Assembly: GCA_965226925.1 (NCBI GenBank)
Contig: CBDDEN010000011.1
Span: 1,302,001-1,366,000 of the forward strand
DNA length: 64,000 nt
Origin: CBDDCX01 sp965226925
GTDB taxonomy: Bacteria > Gemmatimonadota > Gemmatimonadetes > Longimicrobiales > Gaopeijiaceae
Reading direction: 5' to 3'
Below, piece after piece: positions 41,583 to 52,362 of the stretch. The position numbers and the translations under genes are program-made. The notes below the pieces were generated by a model. That model ran no database searches. It was not told where the DNA came from and saw only the letters and a list, made by a program, of their open reading frames with translations. Position 1 is the stretch's first letter; every line of letters starts with the position of its first letter.

Positions 41583-42950
41583 TCAAAGTCGGGCCACGAA
41601 CAGCGTGGCCAAGCCGAGGTACAGCAGGAACCCGCAGACGTCCGTCACGGTGGTCAGCCAGATGCTGGCGGAAAGGGCCGGATCCTGGCGCATGCTGTGG
41701 AGTGCGATGGGGATCAGGACGCCTGCGGCGACCCCGATGACGACGTCGCCGGTCACGGCGAACGCGACAATCCCGCCGAGCCACGGGTTGCCCTGCCAGA
41801 GCCAGACCACGAGACCCACCGCCACGGCGCTGGCGAGGCCGGTGATGAGGCCCGTCGAGAGCTCGTGCCTGACGATGCTCAGGGTGTTTCTAGGGTTGAT
41901 ACGCCCCAAGGCGAGAGAGCGCACCACCACCGTAACCGTTTGGACTCCTGCGTTTCCGCCCTGGGCGGCCACGACGGGAAGGAAGGCGGCGAGCACGGCC
42001 ACTCGCGCGAGCGTGTCCTGGAAGAGGGAGACGACCCAGGCGGCGAGCAGCACGGTGACGAGGTTCGCGTACAGCCACGGGAGCCGATAGCGGACCGAGC
42101 TGGAGATGCTCTCGAGGTTCTCCTGCTCGTTCACGCCGGCCAGACGGAACATGTCCTCGGTCACCTCGTCCTCGAGAACCTGGAGAAGGTCGTCGGCCGT
42201 GAGCGTGCCGAGAACGCGTCCGTCCCGATCGACCACCGGGAGGGAGGTCACGTTGTATTGCTTGAGAAGGCGAGCCGCCTCCTCCTGGTCGGTGTCGGCG
42301 GCGACCGCAACGACTTCGCTCGCGATGTCGCCGATCCGTTCACTCGGCTCGGCGATCAAAAGGGCCCGGGGGCCCACGACGCCTCGCAAGCTTCCGTCCG
42401 ACCTGGTGGCGTAGACCACGGGGACCCGCTGAGCGGGGGGGACGGCGCGCAGGATCTCGATCACCTCGGCCACGGTGACTTCGCCGGACACGCTCAACCG
42501 CTGGCCCGTCATGCGGCCGGCGGCGCTCTCCGGAGCATGACCCACCAACTCTCCGATGGCCTCGCGGGCCGTGGCCGGAATCCCGCTCACCACACGCGCC
42601 GCTTCGGATCCGGCCAGCTCCTGGACGGCGTCCGTGGCGATGTCGTCCGGGACCACCGCCAGAATCTCGGTCAGACGCTCGGGAGCCAGACCCTCGAGCA
42701 CGAGCTCGCGGTAGTGAGGCTCGAGGTACTCGAGCACCGCCGCGAGCTCGGCCGGAGCCAACTCCCGCACCACGAGCTGGCGTACCGCGCCATCGAGGCC
42801 CGCTACGGCGGTCGCTATGTCGGCCGGGTGAAGCGTGCGTGCGATCCGGAGCGCGCCGGTTCGATCGCCCGCCTCCAGCAGCTCGACGACGCGCGCGGCC
42901 GGATCCTCGGGCGGAAGCGCCGCAACGGAGTCGTCGCTCCGGGGGCTCAT
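41583..42950 (-). CDS. mgtE: Magnesium transporter MgtE, copy 1
   Basis: A 455-residue MgtE-type Mg2+ channel. The start, ATG 42950, overlaps the upstream mgtE stop as ATGA. The N-terminal MgtE_N superhelical domain (ALRIARTLHPADIATAVAGL, ILAVVPDDIATDAVQELAG) is followed by two CBS domains (about 130-255; SLPVVDRDGRVLGTLTADDL) and five membrane helices (RYRLPWLYANLVTVLLAAWV, AAQGGNAGVQTVTVVVRSLALG, QDPALSASIWLTTVTDVCGF). The conserved pore Asp is in the last segment. It is the second of a tandem pair of equal length, both 455 residues. Confidence 0.92.
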   Translation of the reverse strand: MSPRSDDSVAALPPEDPAARVVELLEAGDRTGALRIARTLHPADIATAVAGLDGAVRQLVVRELAPAELAAVLEYLEPHYRELVLEGLAPERLTEILAVVPDDIATDAVQELAGSEAARVVSGIPATAREAIGELVGHAPESAAGRMTGQRLSVSGEVTVAEVIEILRAVPPAQRVPVVYATRSDGSLRGVVGPRALLIAEPSERIGDIASEVVAVAADTDQEEAARLLKQYNVTSLPVVDRDGRVLGTLTADDLLQVLEDEVTEDMFRLAGVNEQENLESISSSVRYRLPWLYANLVTVLLAAWVVSLFQDTLARVAVLAAFLPVVAAQGGNAGVQTVTVVVRSLALGRINPRNTLSIVRHELSTGLITGLASAVAVGLVVWLWQGNPWLGGIVAFAVTGDVVIGVAAGVLIPIALHSMRQDPALSASIWLTTVTDVCGFLLYLGLATLFVARL

Positions 42951-44314
42951 AGGTGCGAGATCAGCAACGTGGCGATGCCCAACAGGACCAGAGCGCCCAC
43001 CACGTCGGTCGCGTTCGTGAGCCAGATCGGCGCCGAGACGGCAGGGTCCTGACGGACCCGCTGGAGCCCCATCGGGAAGCACACGCCGGCGACCGCGCCG
43101 ACGACCTGGTTACCCAGAATGGCCACGCCGACCGTGAGACCGAGCCAGGGGTTCCCCTGCCACGCCCAGGCCAGCAGCCCGACGCTGGCGCCCACCGCAC
43201 TGCCCGTGACGAGCGCGGCTGCGGCCTCACTCCCGGCGACGCGAAGCGTGTTGCGGGGCGTGATGCGTCCGAGGGCGAGCGAGCGAACGACCACGGTCAC
43301 GGTCTGGAGCCCGCCGTTACCGCCCTGGCCCAGCACCACCGGGAGAAAGACCGCGATCACGGCCACACGCGCGATGGTCGACTCGAAGAGGGAAATGACC
43401 CAGGCGGCCAGCATGAGCGCGGCAAGGTTCATCCCCAGCCACGGAAGGCGAAAGCGCACCGAGTCGAGCACGCTCTCGAGCGCCTCCTCTTCGCTCACTC
43501 CCACGAGGCGCAGCATGTCCTCGGTGGCCTCTTCTTCGAGAACGTCCATGGTGTCGTCGATCGCCAGAGCGCCGAGCAGGCGCCCCTCGGCGTCCACGAC
43601 GGGCAGCGCCATCAGGTTGCGCCGCTTGAGCAGCCGCGCCGCCTCCTCCTGGTCGGTATCGGCGAGCACCGAAGCCGCCCCCGTCATGAGGTCGGCGACC
43701 CGCGTCTCCGGGGAGGCGAAGAGAAGCGCTTGCAAGCCCACGATGCCCACGAGTCGGCGTTGGTCGTCCACGACATAGGCGTAGAACGGCCGGTGGGCTT
43801 CAGGTCGCCGAGCGCGCAGCGCCTCGACGGTCCGCTGGACCGTGTAGTCCGGCGAGATGGCAAAGACCTGTCCGGTCATCCGCCCGGCCGCGGTGTCCGG
43901 GGGATACGCGGCCAGGGCCAGGAGAAGCCCGCGCGCACCGGGCGAAAGGCCGGCCATAACCGTCTGGGCCACCTCGGGCGCAAGGGATTGAACCAGGTCC
44001 GCGGCGAGGTCGTCTGGCAGATCGGCCGCCAGCTCGCTCAACTCCATCGGGGCGCGACCTTGATAGACCGCCGGCCGGAAGTAGGGCTCGAGGTGACTGA
44101 CGATCGGCGCCAACTCGTCGGGACGGAGGCGCGCAAGCAGGCCCGCGCGCTGCTCGCTCTCCAGAGCCGACAGCACGCCGGCAAGCTCGGCGGGGTGGAG
44201 CGTACGCGCGCGCGCCACCGCCCCGTCGGTGTCGCCCTCGGCGAGACGTTCCGAGACCGCGACCGCGGCATCGCCGGGTTGGTCTTCCTTCGAATGCTTC
44301 CGGTCGCCGGTCAC
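42947..44314 (-). CDS. mgtE: Magnesium transporter MgtE, copy 2
   Basis: A 455-residue paralogue of the downstream gene. GTG 44314 is chosen because GGAAGGAG precedes it by a few bases. It has the same order: MgtE_N (ARARTLHPAELAGVLSALES, DLPDDLAADLVQSLAPEVA), CBS pair (ALPVVDAEGRLLGALAIDDT) and transmembrane domain (RFRLPWLGMNLAALMLAAWV, GQGGNGGLQTVTVVVRSLALG, APIWLTNATDVVGALVLL). The CBS domains sense cytosolic Mg2+ and gate the pore. Two adjacent copies could form heterodimers, since MgtE is dimeric. Confidence 0.92.
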   Translation of the reverse strand: MTGDRKHSKEDQPGDAAVAVSERLAEGDTDGAVARARTLHPAELAGVLSALESEQRAGLLARLRPDELAPIVSHLEPYFRPAVYQGRAPMELSELAADLPDDLAADLVQSLAPEVAQTVMAGLSPGARGLLLALAAYPPDTAAGRMTGQVFAISPDYTVQRTVEALRARRPEAHRPFYAYVVDDQRRLVGIVGLQALLFASPETRVADLMTGAASVLADTDQEEAARLLKRRNLMALPVVDAEGRLLGALAIDDTMDVLEEEATEDMLRLVGVSEEEALESVLDSVRFRLPWLGMNLAALMLAAWVISLFESTIARVAVIAVFLPVVLGQGGNGGLQTVTVVVRSLALGRITPRNTLRVAGSEAAAALVTGSAVGASVGLLAWAWQGNPWLGLTVGVAILGNQVVGAVAGVCFPMGLQRVRQDPAVSAPIWLTNATDVVGALVLLGIATLLISHL

Positions 44315-44606
44315 CCAGGCTCCTTCCTGAACGGCTATTCGGGTCCGCCCCGGGCGATCGCCCCGGGCTTCGGGTCCGGTTCTGAGACCGGGACCGGTCT
44401 CAGAGTCGTGGCGCCTCCACAAAATAGCGGTGGCGACCCGTCAATGGGGACGCTGTCGCTGAGGCGGGGTTTCGGGTCGTCGAGACGTGCTCCAGCAATG
44501 CCGTCCCAGGTCGCCTTGTCCAGCTACTCGCCCCCGCCTACTCTCAACCGATCGACCTGCGCGGCCGATTCCGCGGATCGCGCGATGCCGGGGCAAGGAG
44601 GCAGCA

Positions 44607-46819
44607 GTGACCCGTCCCGATCGACTGAGTTTGACGACCCTGGGCGTGCCGGTAGCGAGCTACGACCTCGACTGAGTTTGACGACCCTGGGCGTGCCGGT
44701 CGGGCTCGCCGCAGTGATCATCCTGACCGCCTGTGACCCCGCCGCCGGACCAACGCCCATCGACGACGACGATATCGCGGGCGTCGTGGCGGGACCGGGC
44801 GGGCCGGAGGCCGGCGTCTGGGTCATCGCGGAGACCGGCGACCTTCCGACACGCTTCGCCAGGATCGTGGTGACAGACGACCGGGGCCGTTACCTGATCC
44901 CCGACCTGCCCGAAGCGAGCTACGACCTGTGGGTGCGTGGCTACGGACTTGTGGATTCGGAGAAGCTGCGCGCCTCGCCCGGCATGACTCGATACCTCAC
45001 CGCGGTGCCGGCACCCGACGCGCAGACTGCGGCAGAGTACTATCCGTCGGGCTTCTGGCTGTCACTCCTCCATGTGCCCGAAGCGGACCGGTTCCCCGGT
45101 ACGGGAGACGCAGGGAACGGTATCTCGCCCAGCATTCGGAACCAGGCCGAGCTCCTCGGGCTCGTGAAGTCGGGCAACTGCACGGCCTGCCATCAGCTCG
45201 GCACCCTCGGCACCCGAAAGATTCCGGAGGCGTTGGGTCAATTCGCGTCCTCGGTCGACGCATGGGACCGTCGGATCAAGTCGGGCCAGGCCGGCGCAGG
45301 GATGAGCGCGGGCCTCGACCGGATGGGCAGGCAGGCAATGCTGGGAATGTTCGCGGACTGGACCGACCGGATCGCCGCAGGCGAGGTGCCGCCGGCACCG
45401 CCCCGGCCGCAGGGCGTGGAGCGCAACGTCGTTATATCGGTCTGGGACTGGGCCGATCCGAAGGCGTATCTGCACGACGAGGTCTCCACGGACAGGCGGA
45501 ACCCGACGGTGAACGCCAACGGGCCCATCTACGGGGCGCTCGAGGCCAGCGCGGATTATGTGCCGGTCCTGGATCCGATGAGCCACGCGGCGAGCCAGAT
45601 CCCCCTGACGGTCCGAGATCCGAGCACACAACCGGCCTCGGGGCCGGCTATGCTCGCGCCCTCACCGTACTGGGGAGACGAGCCCATCTGGACGAGCAAG
45701 AACAACGTCCACAACCCGATGTTGGACGAGAGGGGCCGCCTCTGGCTCACATCAACCGTGCGTCCTCGGGACAATCCGGACTTTTGCCGAGAGGGATCGG
45801 ACCACCCGTCGGCGAAGCTCTTTCCGACGACGCGCGCCGGGCGCCACTTGGCGATGTACGATCCGGAGACGCAGAAGCTCACGCACATCAGTACTTGTTT
45901 CAGCACGCACCACCTCATGTTCGCCGAGGACGAGAACAACACGCTCTGGACGAGCGGAGGCGGGCAGGTCGTGGGCTGGCTGAACACGAAGATGTTCGAC
46001 GAGACCGATGACGAGGAGGCCTCGCAGGGCTGGACGGCCCTCGTACTCGACACCAACGGCAACGGCACACGGGACGACTATGTGGAGCCCGACCAGCCCG
46101 TCGATCCCTCCAAGGACAAGCGGATCGTGGCCGGCTTCTACTCTGTGGCGCCTGCTCCGGACGGTTCCGTGTGGGCCACCTCGTTGGGGTATCCGGGCGC
46201 GGTCGTCCGGCTGGATCCGGGGTCGAACCCGCCCGCGACGGCGCTCGCCGAGCTGTACGAGCTACCGTTGGACGACTCGGGCGCACCCATCGAAGGGTTT
46301 TCCCCGCGTGGTGGAGACGTCGACAGGAACGGCGTGATGTGGGCAGCGCTGGCCAGCGGGCACATGGCCAGCTTCGACCGGAGCAAGTGCGCGGGACCGC
46401 TCAACGGACCGGCGGCTACGGGCCAGCACTGTTCCGAAGGCTGGACCTTCTATCGGGAGCCGTTGCCGCAGATTCAGGGCGTGGCCACGCCGGGCAGCGC
46501 CGAGGCCAGCTACTACACGTGGGTCGATCAGTTCAACACGCTCGGGCTCGGAGAGAACGTGCCGATCAACACCGGCAACGCGTCCGAGGGGCTCCTCGCG
46601 CTGGTGGACGGCGAGTGGGTCGTGATGCGCGTACCCTATCCGCTCGGCTTCTACACCAAGTGGATGGACGGCCGCATCGACGATCCCGAGGGGGACTGGA
46701 AGGGTAGGGGCGTGTGGTCGACCGTGAGCACCCGGGCGCCCTTCCACATGGAGGGCGGCAAAGGCACGCCCAGCAAGGTGTTGAAGTTCCAGCTACGGCC
46801 GGATCCCCTGGCACGGTGA
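44607..46819 (+). CDS. Lipoprotein with carboxypeptidase-like domain and one c-type heme motif; 5' end disrupted
   Basis: The evident original start is GTG 44607, with AAGGAGG at 44595-44601. It would begin MTRPDRLSLTTLGVPV and continue to GLAAVIILTACDPAAG, a lipobox signal. A 47-base insertion at 44654-44700 puts the start out of frame, and it stops at 44673; the body is open from about 44677 to 46819. The body has a carboxypeptidase-regulatory beta-sandwich (ARIVVTDDRGRYLIPDLPEA), a single heme motif CTACH near residue 175, and propeller-like repeats. The likely role is a periplasmic electron-transfer or dehydrogenase-related protein. Translation now would need a TTG/GTG without a good ribosome-binding site. 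Confidence 0.65.
44622..44700. repeat. 47-base micro-duplication with filler
   Basis: CGACTGAGTTTGACGACCCT and the following bases (32 in all) occur at 44622-44653 and again at 44669-44700. They are separated by 15 bases (AGCGAGCTACGACCT) that are themselves a copy of the sequence near 44914-44928. This pattern is typical of a template-switching event. Confidence 0.85.
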
Positions 46820-46864
46820 AGGGGGTAGCCCTCCCCTTTCGTCCGCTACGGACGACGCCGACGC

Positions 46865-48832
46865 CTACCGAACCGGCCCAAAGTCCCCGGGCGGCCTGCG
46901 GTGCTTCGTGCTCGCTTCGTACGCCGACGCGATCCGGAAGAGCATGGGCTCGCTGAAGGGCCGCCCGAGAAAGTCGATCCCCACCGGAAGCGCCGCCGCC
47001 ACAGGCCCCACAAGTCGGGTGCTGTCCGGAGCCGTGACGTCCCGCTCCCGGTCGTAGACCTCTGTGGTGAAGCCGGCCGGGACCGTCATCGCCGGGAAAC
47101 CCCTGCTGTTGATATACGTCCACACGCCATTGGGCCGGTCGTTCAGTCTGGGCTCCGGCGGATTCGTGATGATCGCCGGTGGAATGTTGCCCGACGGGTA
47201 GACCACGGCGTCCAGTTCGAGTTCAGCGAACGTTTGGAAGACGATCGTCTGAACGGCGAATCGAGTCTGCAGGGCGCCGGAGTTCGCGAGCGTCGTGGCC
47301 GAGTCCGCCCTCAGCAGGCCCTCCGTCCGGCTCTCGATCACCGGGTCGTCCCAGTGATTCGCCTTCTCGATCATGTCGGTTAGCGTCCGGATGTTCGCGT
47401 CCCCGCGCTCCCTGAGGTAGGTGTTCATGTTGTACTCGGTGCCGCCCGCGTCGCCCCCGGTCCCGCCCAGGCTCCTCATGGTCGGCCGTCCGACCGAATC
47501 GTGGGGCGCGAGCGACGGAGCGAAGAACATGTCCACCAAGCCGGGCAAATGGTCGGCCTGTTCCGGGAAGTGCTCGGAGAACTGCTCGATGAAGAGGTCG
47601 CTCCTCCAAATTGGCCCGTACTTCTCCACCGCGTCCTGGAACAGGGCTCCGCCCGGGCCGGGGTCGACGATCGTCGCGCCTAACGCGCGCAGGTCTTCGA
47701 TCGCCCGGTCGATCAGATCGATGGTTTCCGCGTCCGCTTTCGTGAACAGATCCTTGTCCATGTACTCGCGAACCACGCCGATCCGCACTCCGTCGAGTCG
47801 CGTCTCGTTCGCAAAGGAGTGATAGGGCTCCGGGGGCTTGCGGCCCACGCTGAAGGCGGTGAGCTCGTCCTTCGGGTCGAAGCCGGCGTAGGCGTCGAGC
47901 ACTCGGGCCACGTCTTCTACGGTGCGGCAGATGGGTCCGACTCGGGTGGTGATCCCCCTCTGCATCATCCCGTCTGCGCTGACCAGCTCACGAGTCGGTG
48001 CGAGGCCGACGACGCCGTTGTTCTTCGCCGGCTCTCGAACGGAAGTGCCCGTCTCCTCTCCGATGGCGCACGTGACGAGGTTTGCCGAGACCGAGTTGCC
48101 CGAGCCGCCGCTGGACGCCCCGGGATCACGCTCGGTGTCGTACGGGTTGCAGTTCGTGCCCCCGAAGGAGCTCCGCACGCCCGTCACGCCCCCTGATGCG
48201 TACTCCCCCATGTTCGCCTTGGCCAGAATGATGGCACCGGCCTCGCGGAGCCGAGTCACGAACGTCGCGTCGTCCGGCGGACGATCGTCGGAGTAGAACG
48301 CATCGGCACCCGATGTGGTGCGCATGTCGTAGGTGTCGAACTGGTCCTTGATGGCCATGACCACGCCGTGCAGCGGACCGATCAGCTCGCCGGTGGCCGC
48401 GAAGTGGGCGTCCTGCAGCGCGGCGACCTCCAGGGCGTCGGGCATGTCGGGGTCGTCGTCGACGGCATCCGTCATGCTGCGCGCCTTACGGTCGTCGAAC
48501 CCCCACTCGGTGCGTCGCCCAGGCCGCAGGTTCAGGGTGATCAGGGCGTTGACGCGACCCGCGTCCTTAATCGTCGTGATGGGCCCGAGGATCCCTTGAG
48601 GCTCATCGACGCAGGGACCGTTGTAGGTCTTGATGCGGGTAAGGTAGGCCTCGACCACCTGGGTGGAGGTCAGGTCGCCACCCAAGATGGCGGCCTGAAT
48701 GTCCGCGATCGTGGCTTCCTCGATCTGAAATCCGGCACCTTGCCCGGTCTGGCCTACCCCACAAGCGAAGAGTCCCGTACCCAGCAGGACCGCCGCCGCT
48801 CGACATGCCCACCGCCGTGCGTACGGTCTCAT
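46865..48832 (-). CDS. Amidase-signature family lipoprotein
   Basis: A 655-residue amidase. ATG 48832 has GAGGAGG just upstream. A lipoprotein signal (AAAVLLGTGLFAC) precedes the amidase-signature domain with its Ser-cisSer-Lys triad: the lysine in VVMAIKDQFDTYD, then DPGASSGGSGNSVSANLVTC and AIGEETGTSVREPAKNNGVV. The N-terminal helix TIADIQAAILGGDLTSTQVV is the usual AS-family entry. It probably hydrolyses an amide at the cell surface or in the periplasm; the C-terminal lobe is larger than in cytosolic GatA. It is convergent with the cytochrome lipoprotein gene and divergent from a methyltransferase gene. Confidence 0.88.
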   Translation of the reverse strand: MRPYARRWACRAAAVLLGTGLFACGVGQTGQGAGFQIEEATIADIQAAILGGDLTSTQVVEAYLTRIKTYNGPCVDEPQGILGPITTIKDAGRVNALITLNLRPGRRTEWGFDDRKARSMTDAVDDDPDMPDALEVAALQDAHFAATGELIGPLHGVVMAIKDQFDTYDMRTTSGADAFYSDDRPPDDATFVTRLREAGAIILAKANMGEYASGGVTGVRSSFGGTNCNPYDTERDPGASSGGSGNSVSANLVTCAIGEETGTSVREPAKNNGVVGLAPTRELVSADGMMQRGITTRVGPICRTVEDVARVLDAYAGFDPKDELTAFSVGRKPPEPYHSFANETRLDGVRIGVVREYMDKDLFTKADAETIDLIDRAIEDLRALGATIVDPGPGGALFQDAVEKYGPIWRSDLFIEQFSEHFPEQADHLPGLVDMFFAPSLAPHDSVGRPTMRSLGGTGGDAGGTEYNMNTYLRERGDANIRTLTDMIEKANHWDDPVIESRTEGLLRADSATTLANSGALQTRFAVQTIVFQTFAELELDAVVYPSGNIPPAIITNPPEPRLNDRPNGVWTYINSRGFPAMTVPAGFTTEVYDRERDVTAPDSTRLVGPVAAALPVGIDFLGRPFSEPMLFRIASAYEASTKHRRPPGDFGPVR

Positions 48833-49050
48833 GGCTCCTCCTCTTCCGGCCGCAGCGCGGTCGGACGTGAACACCTCATGGCTACTTGAACCAGCGGATC
48901 ATGATACGGCACGAGCGTGGTTGCGCACAGGGTGCGGTCCGGCCGCGGAGGACGGCCACCTCCTGCGGGCCGGCGGCGTTTGCTGGCGGCACCGGGGTGT
49001 CGGCGGGATACTGCTGCCCAGTGTCCCCTCCCTCTCGTCGAGGCCCGATC

Positions 49051-49737
49051 GTGGATCCTCTAGCTGGCACGAACTGGAGCGCACCGGGCACGGTGAGCGG
49101 GTTCGCCCAGTCCACGCCCAACGCCGTCCTCATGCGGTTCGCCGAAGGCGAAGCGGAGCGCGGCAGCCACCGCCGCGCGCTGGACCTGGGGTGCGGAGCA
49201 GGGCGCAACGCCGTCCCTCTGGCAGCCAATGGATGGAGCGTCCTGGGACTGGACCTGTCTTGGCCCATGCTCGTCGCCGCATCAGCCCACGGGGTCGAAG
49301 CGGGTGTGGCGGACCGCCTGACGTGGGCTCTGGCGCCCATGGAATCGATCCCTGCCGGCGACCGCAGTTTCGACCTGATCATCGCTCACGGCATCTGGAA
49401 CCTGGCTCCTACGGTTTCCCTCTTCAGGCGAGCCGTGGAAGAAACGGCCCGTGTGGCGCGGCCCGAGGCGGCGCTCTTCGTGTTCACGTTCTCACGCAAC
49501 ACGCTCCCACCCGACGTCCCATCGGTCCCCGGAGAGCCCTTCATCTTCACCGAGTTCTCGGGGCAGCCCCAGTGTTTTCTCACGGGGGATCAACTTTTCC
49601 AGGAGATGGCCCGGGTCGGTTTCGAACCAGACCCGTCCGTCCCACTGACGGAGTACAACCGACGTGTCGGAGCGGTCGCCACGCTTGGCGGGCCCCCGGT
49701 CATCTACGAGGCCGCCTTCCGCTTCCGTGGGCCCTAG
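49051..49737 (+). CDS. Class I SAM-dependent methyltransferase
   Basis: A 228-residue methyltransferase. GTG 49051 (VDPLAGTNWSAPGTVSGFAQ) has GAGG seven bases upstream and fits the domain; an open frame back to 48886 looks non-coding. The SAM-binding motif I is RALDLGCGAGRNAVPLAANG, followed by VLGLDLSWPMLVAA, the motif-IV-like SFDLIIAHGIWNLAP, and FVFTFSRNTLP. The substrate is unknown. It is not in an evident operon. Confidence 0.78.
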   Translation: MDPLAGTNWSAPGTVSGFAQSTPNAVLMRFAEGEAERGSHRRALDLGCGAGRNAVPLAANGWSVLGLDLSWPMLVAASAHGVEAGVADRLTWALAPMESIPAGDRSFDLIIAHGIWNLAPTVSLFRRAVEETARVARPEAALFVFTFSRNTLPPDVPSVPGEPFIFTEFSGQPQCFLTGDQLFQEMARVGFEPDPSVPLTEYNRRVGAVATLGGPPVIYEAAFRFRGP

Positions 49738-49838
49738 GGGATCATCGCTGGCTCAAGCGCCTCAACGAGCCTACTATCCCTGACCCGTCTCCGCCCATTC
49801 GCAGTCTTCTTGGATTCTTGATCAGAGGAGTCGGTGCT

Positions 49839-52362
49839 ATGACACGCCCCGGACCGATGCGACGCTTCACGCAGATCCTCCTCGCCGCCGCGGTACTCTC
49901 GTGCGGAGGAGACGGGGGAGTCACGATCGATGACGTCGTAACCGTTACGGTGAGTCCGGGGACCGCCACGCTGAACAGCATCGGGGCCACGACCCAGCTT
50001 TCGGCTTCGAGTTCGAGCGGAGCCACGACGTTCACCTGGAACAGCTCGACCGCCTCGGTCGCCACCGTCAGTTCCACCGGACTCGTCACCGCAATGGCCA
50101 ACGGCACGACCACGATTACGGCCAGCGTTGGTAGCGCTACTTCATCGGGTGCCACCGTCACAGTCGTTCAGACCGTTGCGAGCATCGGTCTGACACCGGC
50201 CACCGGGACCCTAACCGCCGGGCAAACACTTCAGCTCACGGCCACCGTAGAGGACGCCGGGGGAACGGCTGTCACTCCGGCCCTCTCGTGGACTTCCTCC
50301 GACGAATCGATCGCCACGGTGAGTTCCGAGGGTCTGGTGACGGGTGTGGACGACGGCTCGACCGTCATTTCGGCCACCCAGGACGGGGTGAGTGGTACGG
50401 CCGACGTGGACGTGATCCGCGACGACTTCATGCCGACGGGCGATCTGACCTTGGATGGCACCGTCGAAGCCGCGGAGGTGATGATCCCAGTTGGTGTTAC
50501 GGTCACACTGACCGGCGCTGTGGCCATAAATGCGACCGGTCCCGTAACGATTGCTGGGAACATCACGGGAGACTGCACGGCGCTCGAGGTGAGGGGCCAA
50601 GACGCCGTCACGATCTCGGGTACGTTGAACAACGTGTGTGTCGCGGAGCCGGAGGCTTAACCTGCGCCCCTCGACATCGTAAGTGGGGCCGTGCTGACTC
50701 TGGACGACGCGACGATCACGAGTTCGGGGGACATATCCATCGCGAACACGGACCCGGCGGCCCTCGCGCCGCCCGATGGCGCACTGGCTCGGACGAGCCA
50801 GGCGGACCCGGAAATCTCTCTCGTGGGGACCACCATCGAGATCCAGCCTAGCGTGGCGGCGGCCGGTGAAGACGTGATCGAGTCGGCGGCCGCCGCCGGT
50901 CCCGGCACCGCACGGCTCGCTGCCCCCGTAATGGGGGGGGGCAGGAACGAACGGCAAAGGCCTCAACCTGAACCCGGCAGGTTTGATATTCGTGGGGGAA
51001 ACGGTGTTGCGATCTCAATCAGGGGGCGCCGGAGGAGCCGCGACTGGAATCCACGCTACGGGCGGAGTGGGAGGGAACGGCGGCGACGTCTTTATTCAGT
51101 TCCAAACGGGGAATCGTGGTCTCGAGGTCAGGGGTGACCCGCCATTCACGATAAACGTCTCGAGGGGGGACGGCGGACCCGGTGGTCCGGCAACCGCGAC
51201 CGCGCCGGTGGACGTGGGGCCGGACAGAGCGACCTCGGTCACCGCCGTCGGTGGGAAGGGGGGGGTCGCGGGTATCCTTCTCACCCTGCTCGATGATGCC
51301 CTCTTCAATATCGACGGAGGATTCGGAGGTCCGGGTGGGTCGGCGACCGCGACGGCACCAGACGGCGTAAGTGCTACGATTCGCGCACTGGCTCAGCATG
51401 GCGGGAATGCCACGGCGACCGGTGGCGCAGGTGCCCCAGGATCGGGTGATTTCGGAGAGTTCGGCGGCGGCGGCGGTGGTGGAGGACCGGCCACGGCGAC
51501 GGCGGGCAAGGGCGGCGACGGGAGCGACTTCGAGGGACAATCGAAGGACGCAGCGGATGGTGGTAGCGCGACAGCCACCGGAGGCGCTGCAGGCACCAGT
51601 CTCACGTTTATCAAGTCGCGAAGAGGTGACGCGACCGCACTGGGGGGCAATGGGGGTACGGGAGGAGCCGCTTGCGTGGCTGCCCCGCCACCGGTGTCGT
51701 TCCTGGGAACGATGCTCGTGTTATCCGATCCGGCCTCGAGTAATATGTTCGTCTTCAACGTTCCGCCGGGTGGCTCGTCGCTCAGCCTGTCATCGGTCAT
51801 CGGCCCCGTCGTGCTCCCCGGTGGTACGGGGGGCGACGGCGGCGTGCTGAGTGCGGACGCTTCCACACCCGACCCGATTAGGGTCGACGCCGGTATTGCG
51901 ACGGTCGGTGCCGGAGGGAATGGCGGGGACGGGGGGGCTGGCCTGCCACCAGGCGAAGGCGGGGCGGCCGGGTCCACTCCCTCGAGCGGCGCCACCCAGG
52001 TAGCCCCCGTGTTCCAGCCCGGCGATGAGGGCGGGAGCTGCGCGACACCCACGCCGAGGAGCGACTTCTCGGTCATGGCCCGGATGACCGGCTCTTCCGA
52101 TTCCAGCCAACGATCGATGACGCTCACGGGATCGGCGCCCTGGATCGACGTGGCGGGCACGTTAGAGGAAGACGGCACCGTGTCGCTGACGGGAAACGGG
52201 ACCATGGCCGGAACACCCAACATCGACGTTTCCTTTTCCGGCACCTACGACGAGCAAGCGGGAACCCTGGTCGGTAGCTACACGATGGATCCCAACAAGG
52301 TGATCAGTGCCGGGCATCCGCTGGTCTACTCGTTGGACATGGAAGTCCCACCAACACCCTAG
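49839..52362 (+). pseudogene. Surface lipoprotein with BIG2 domains and Gly-rich region, interrupted by a stop and a frameshift
   Basis: ATG 49839 has AGAGGAG eight bases upstream and gives a lipoprotein (FTQILLAAAVLSCGG). Two bacterial Ig-like BIG2 domains follow (VTVSPGTATLNSIGATTQLS; IGLTPATGTLTAGQTLQLTA). An in-frame TAA at 50658-50660 ends this part. The same frame then continues (LDIVSGAVLTLDDATITSSG) to a run of nine G at 50933-50941. Beyond it the frame moves by one and encodes a long GGxGG/ATA-rich stretch (GVGGNGGDVFIQFQ, GGGGGGPATATAGKGGDG) to 52362. One G fewer would join the frames into an 840-residue protein with the TAA inside. It is probably a surface adhesin-like protein, inactive or variable. 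Confidence 0.7.

Noticed and set aside
42953..44600. Long plus-strand frame (1288 codons to 46819) opposite the mgtE genes
   Set aside because: It is antisense to two clear mgtE genes, and its translation there is Arg/His/Gly-rich without motifs. Only the part after about 44677 is a real gene.
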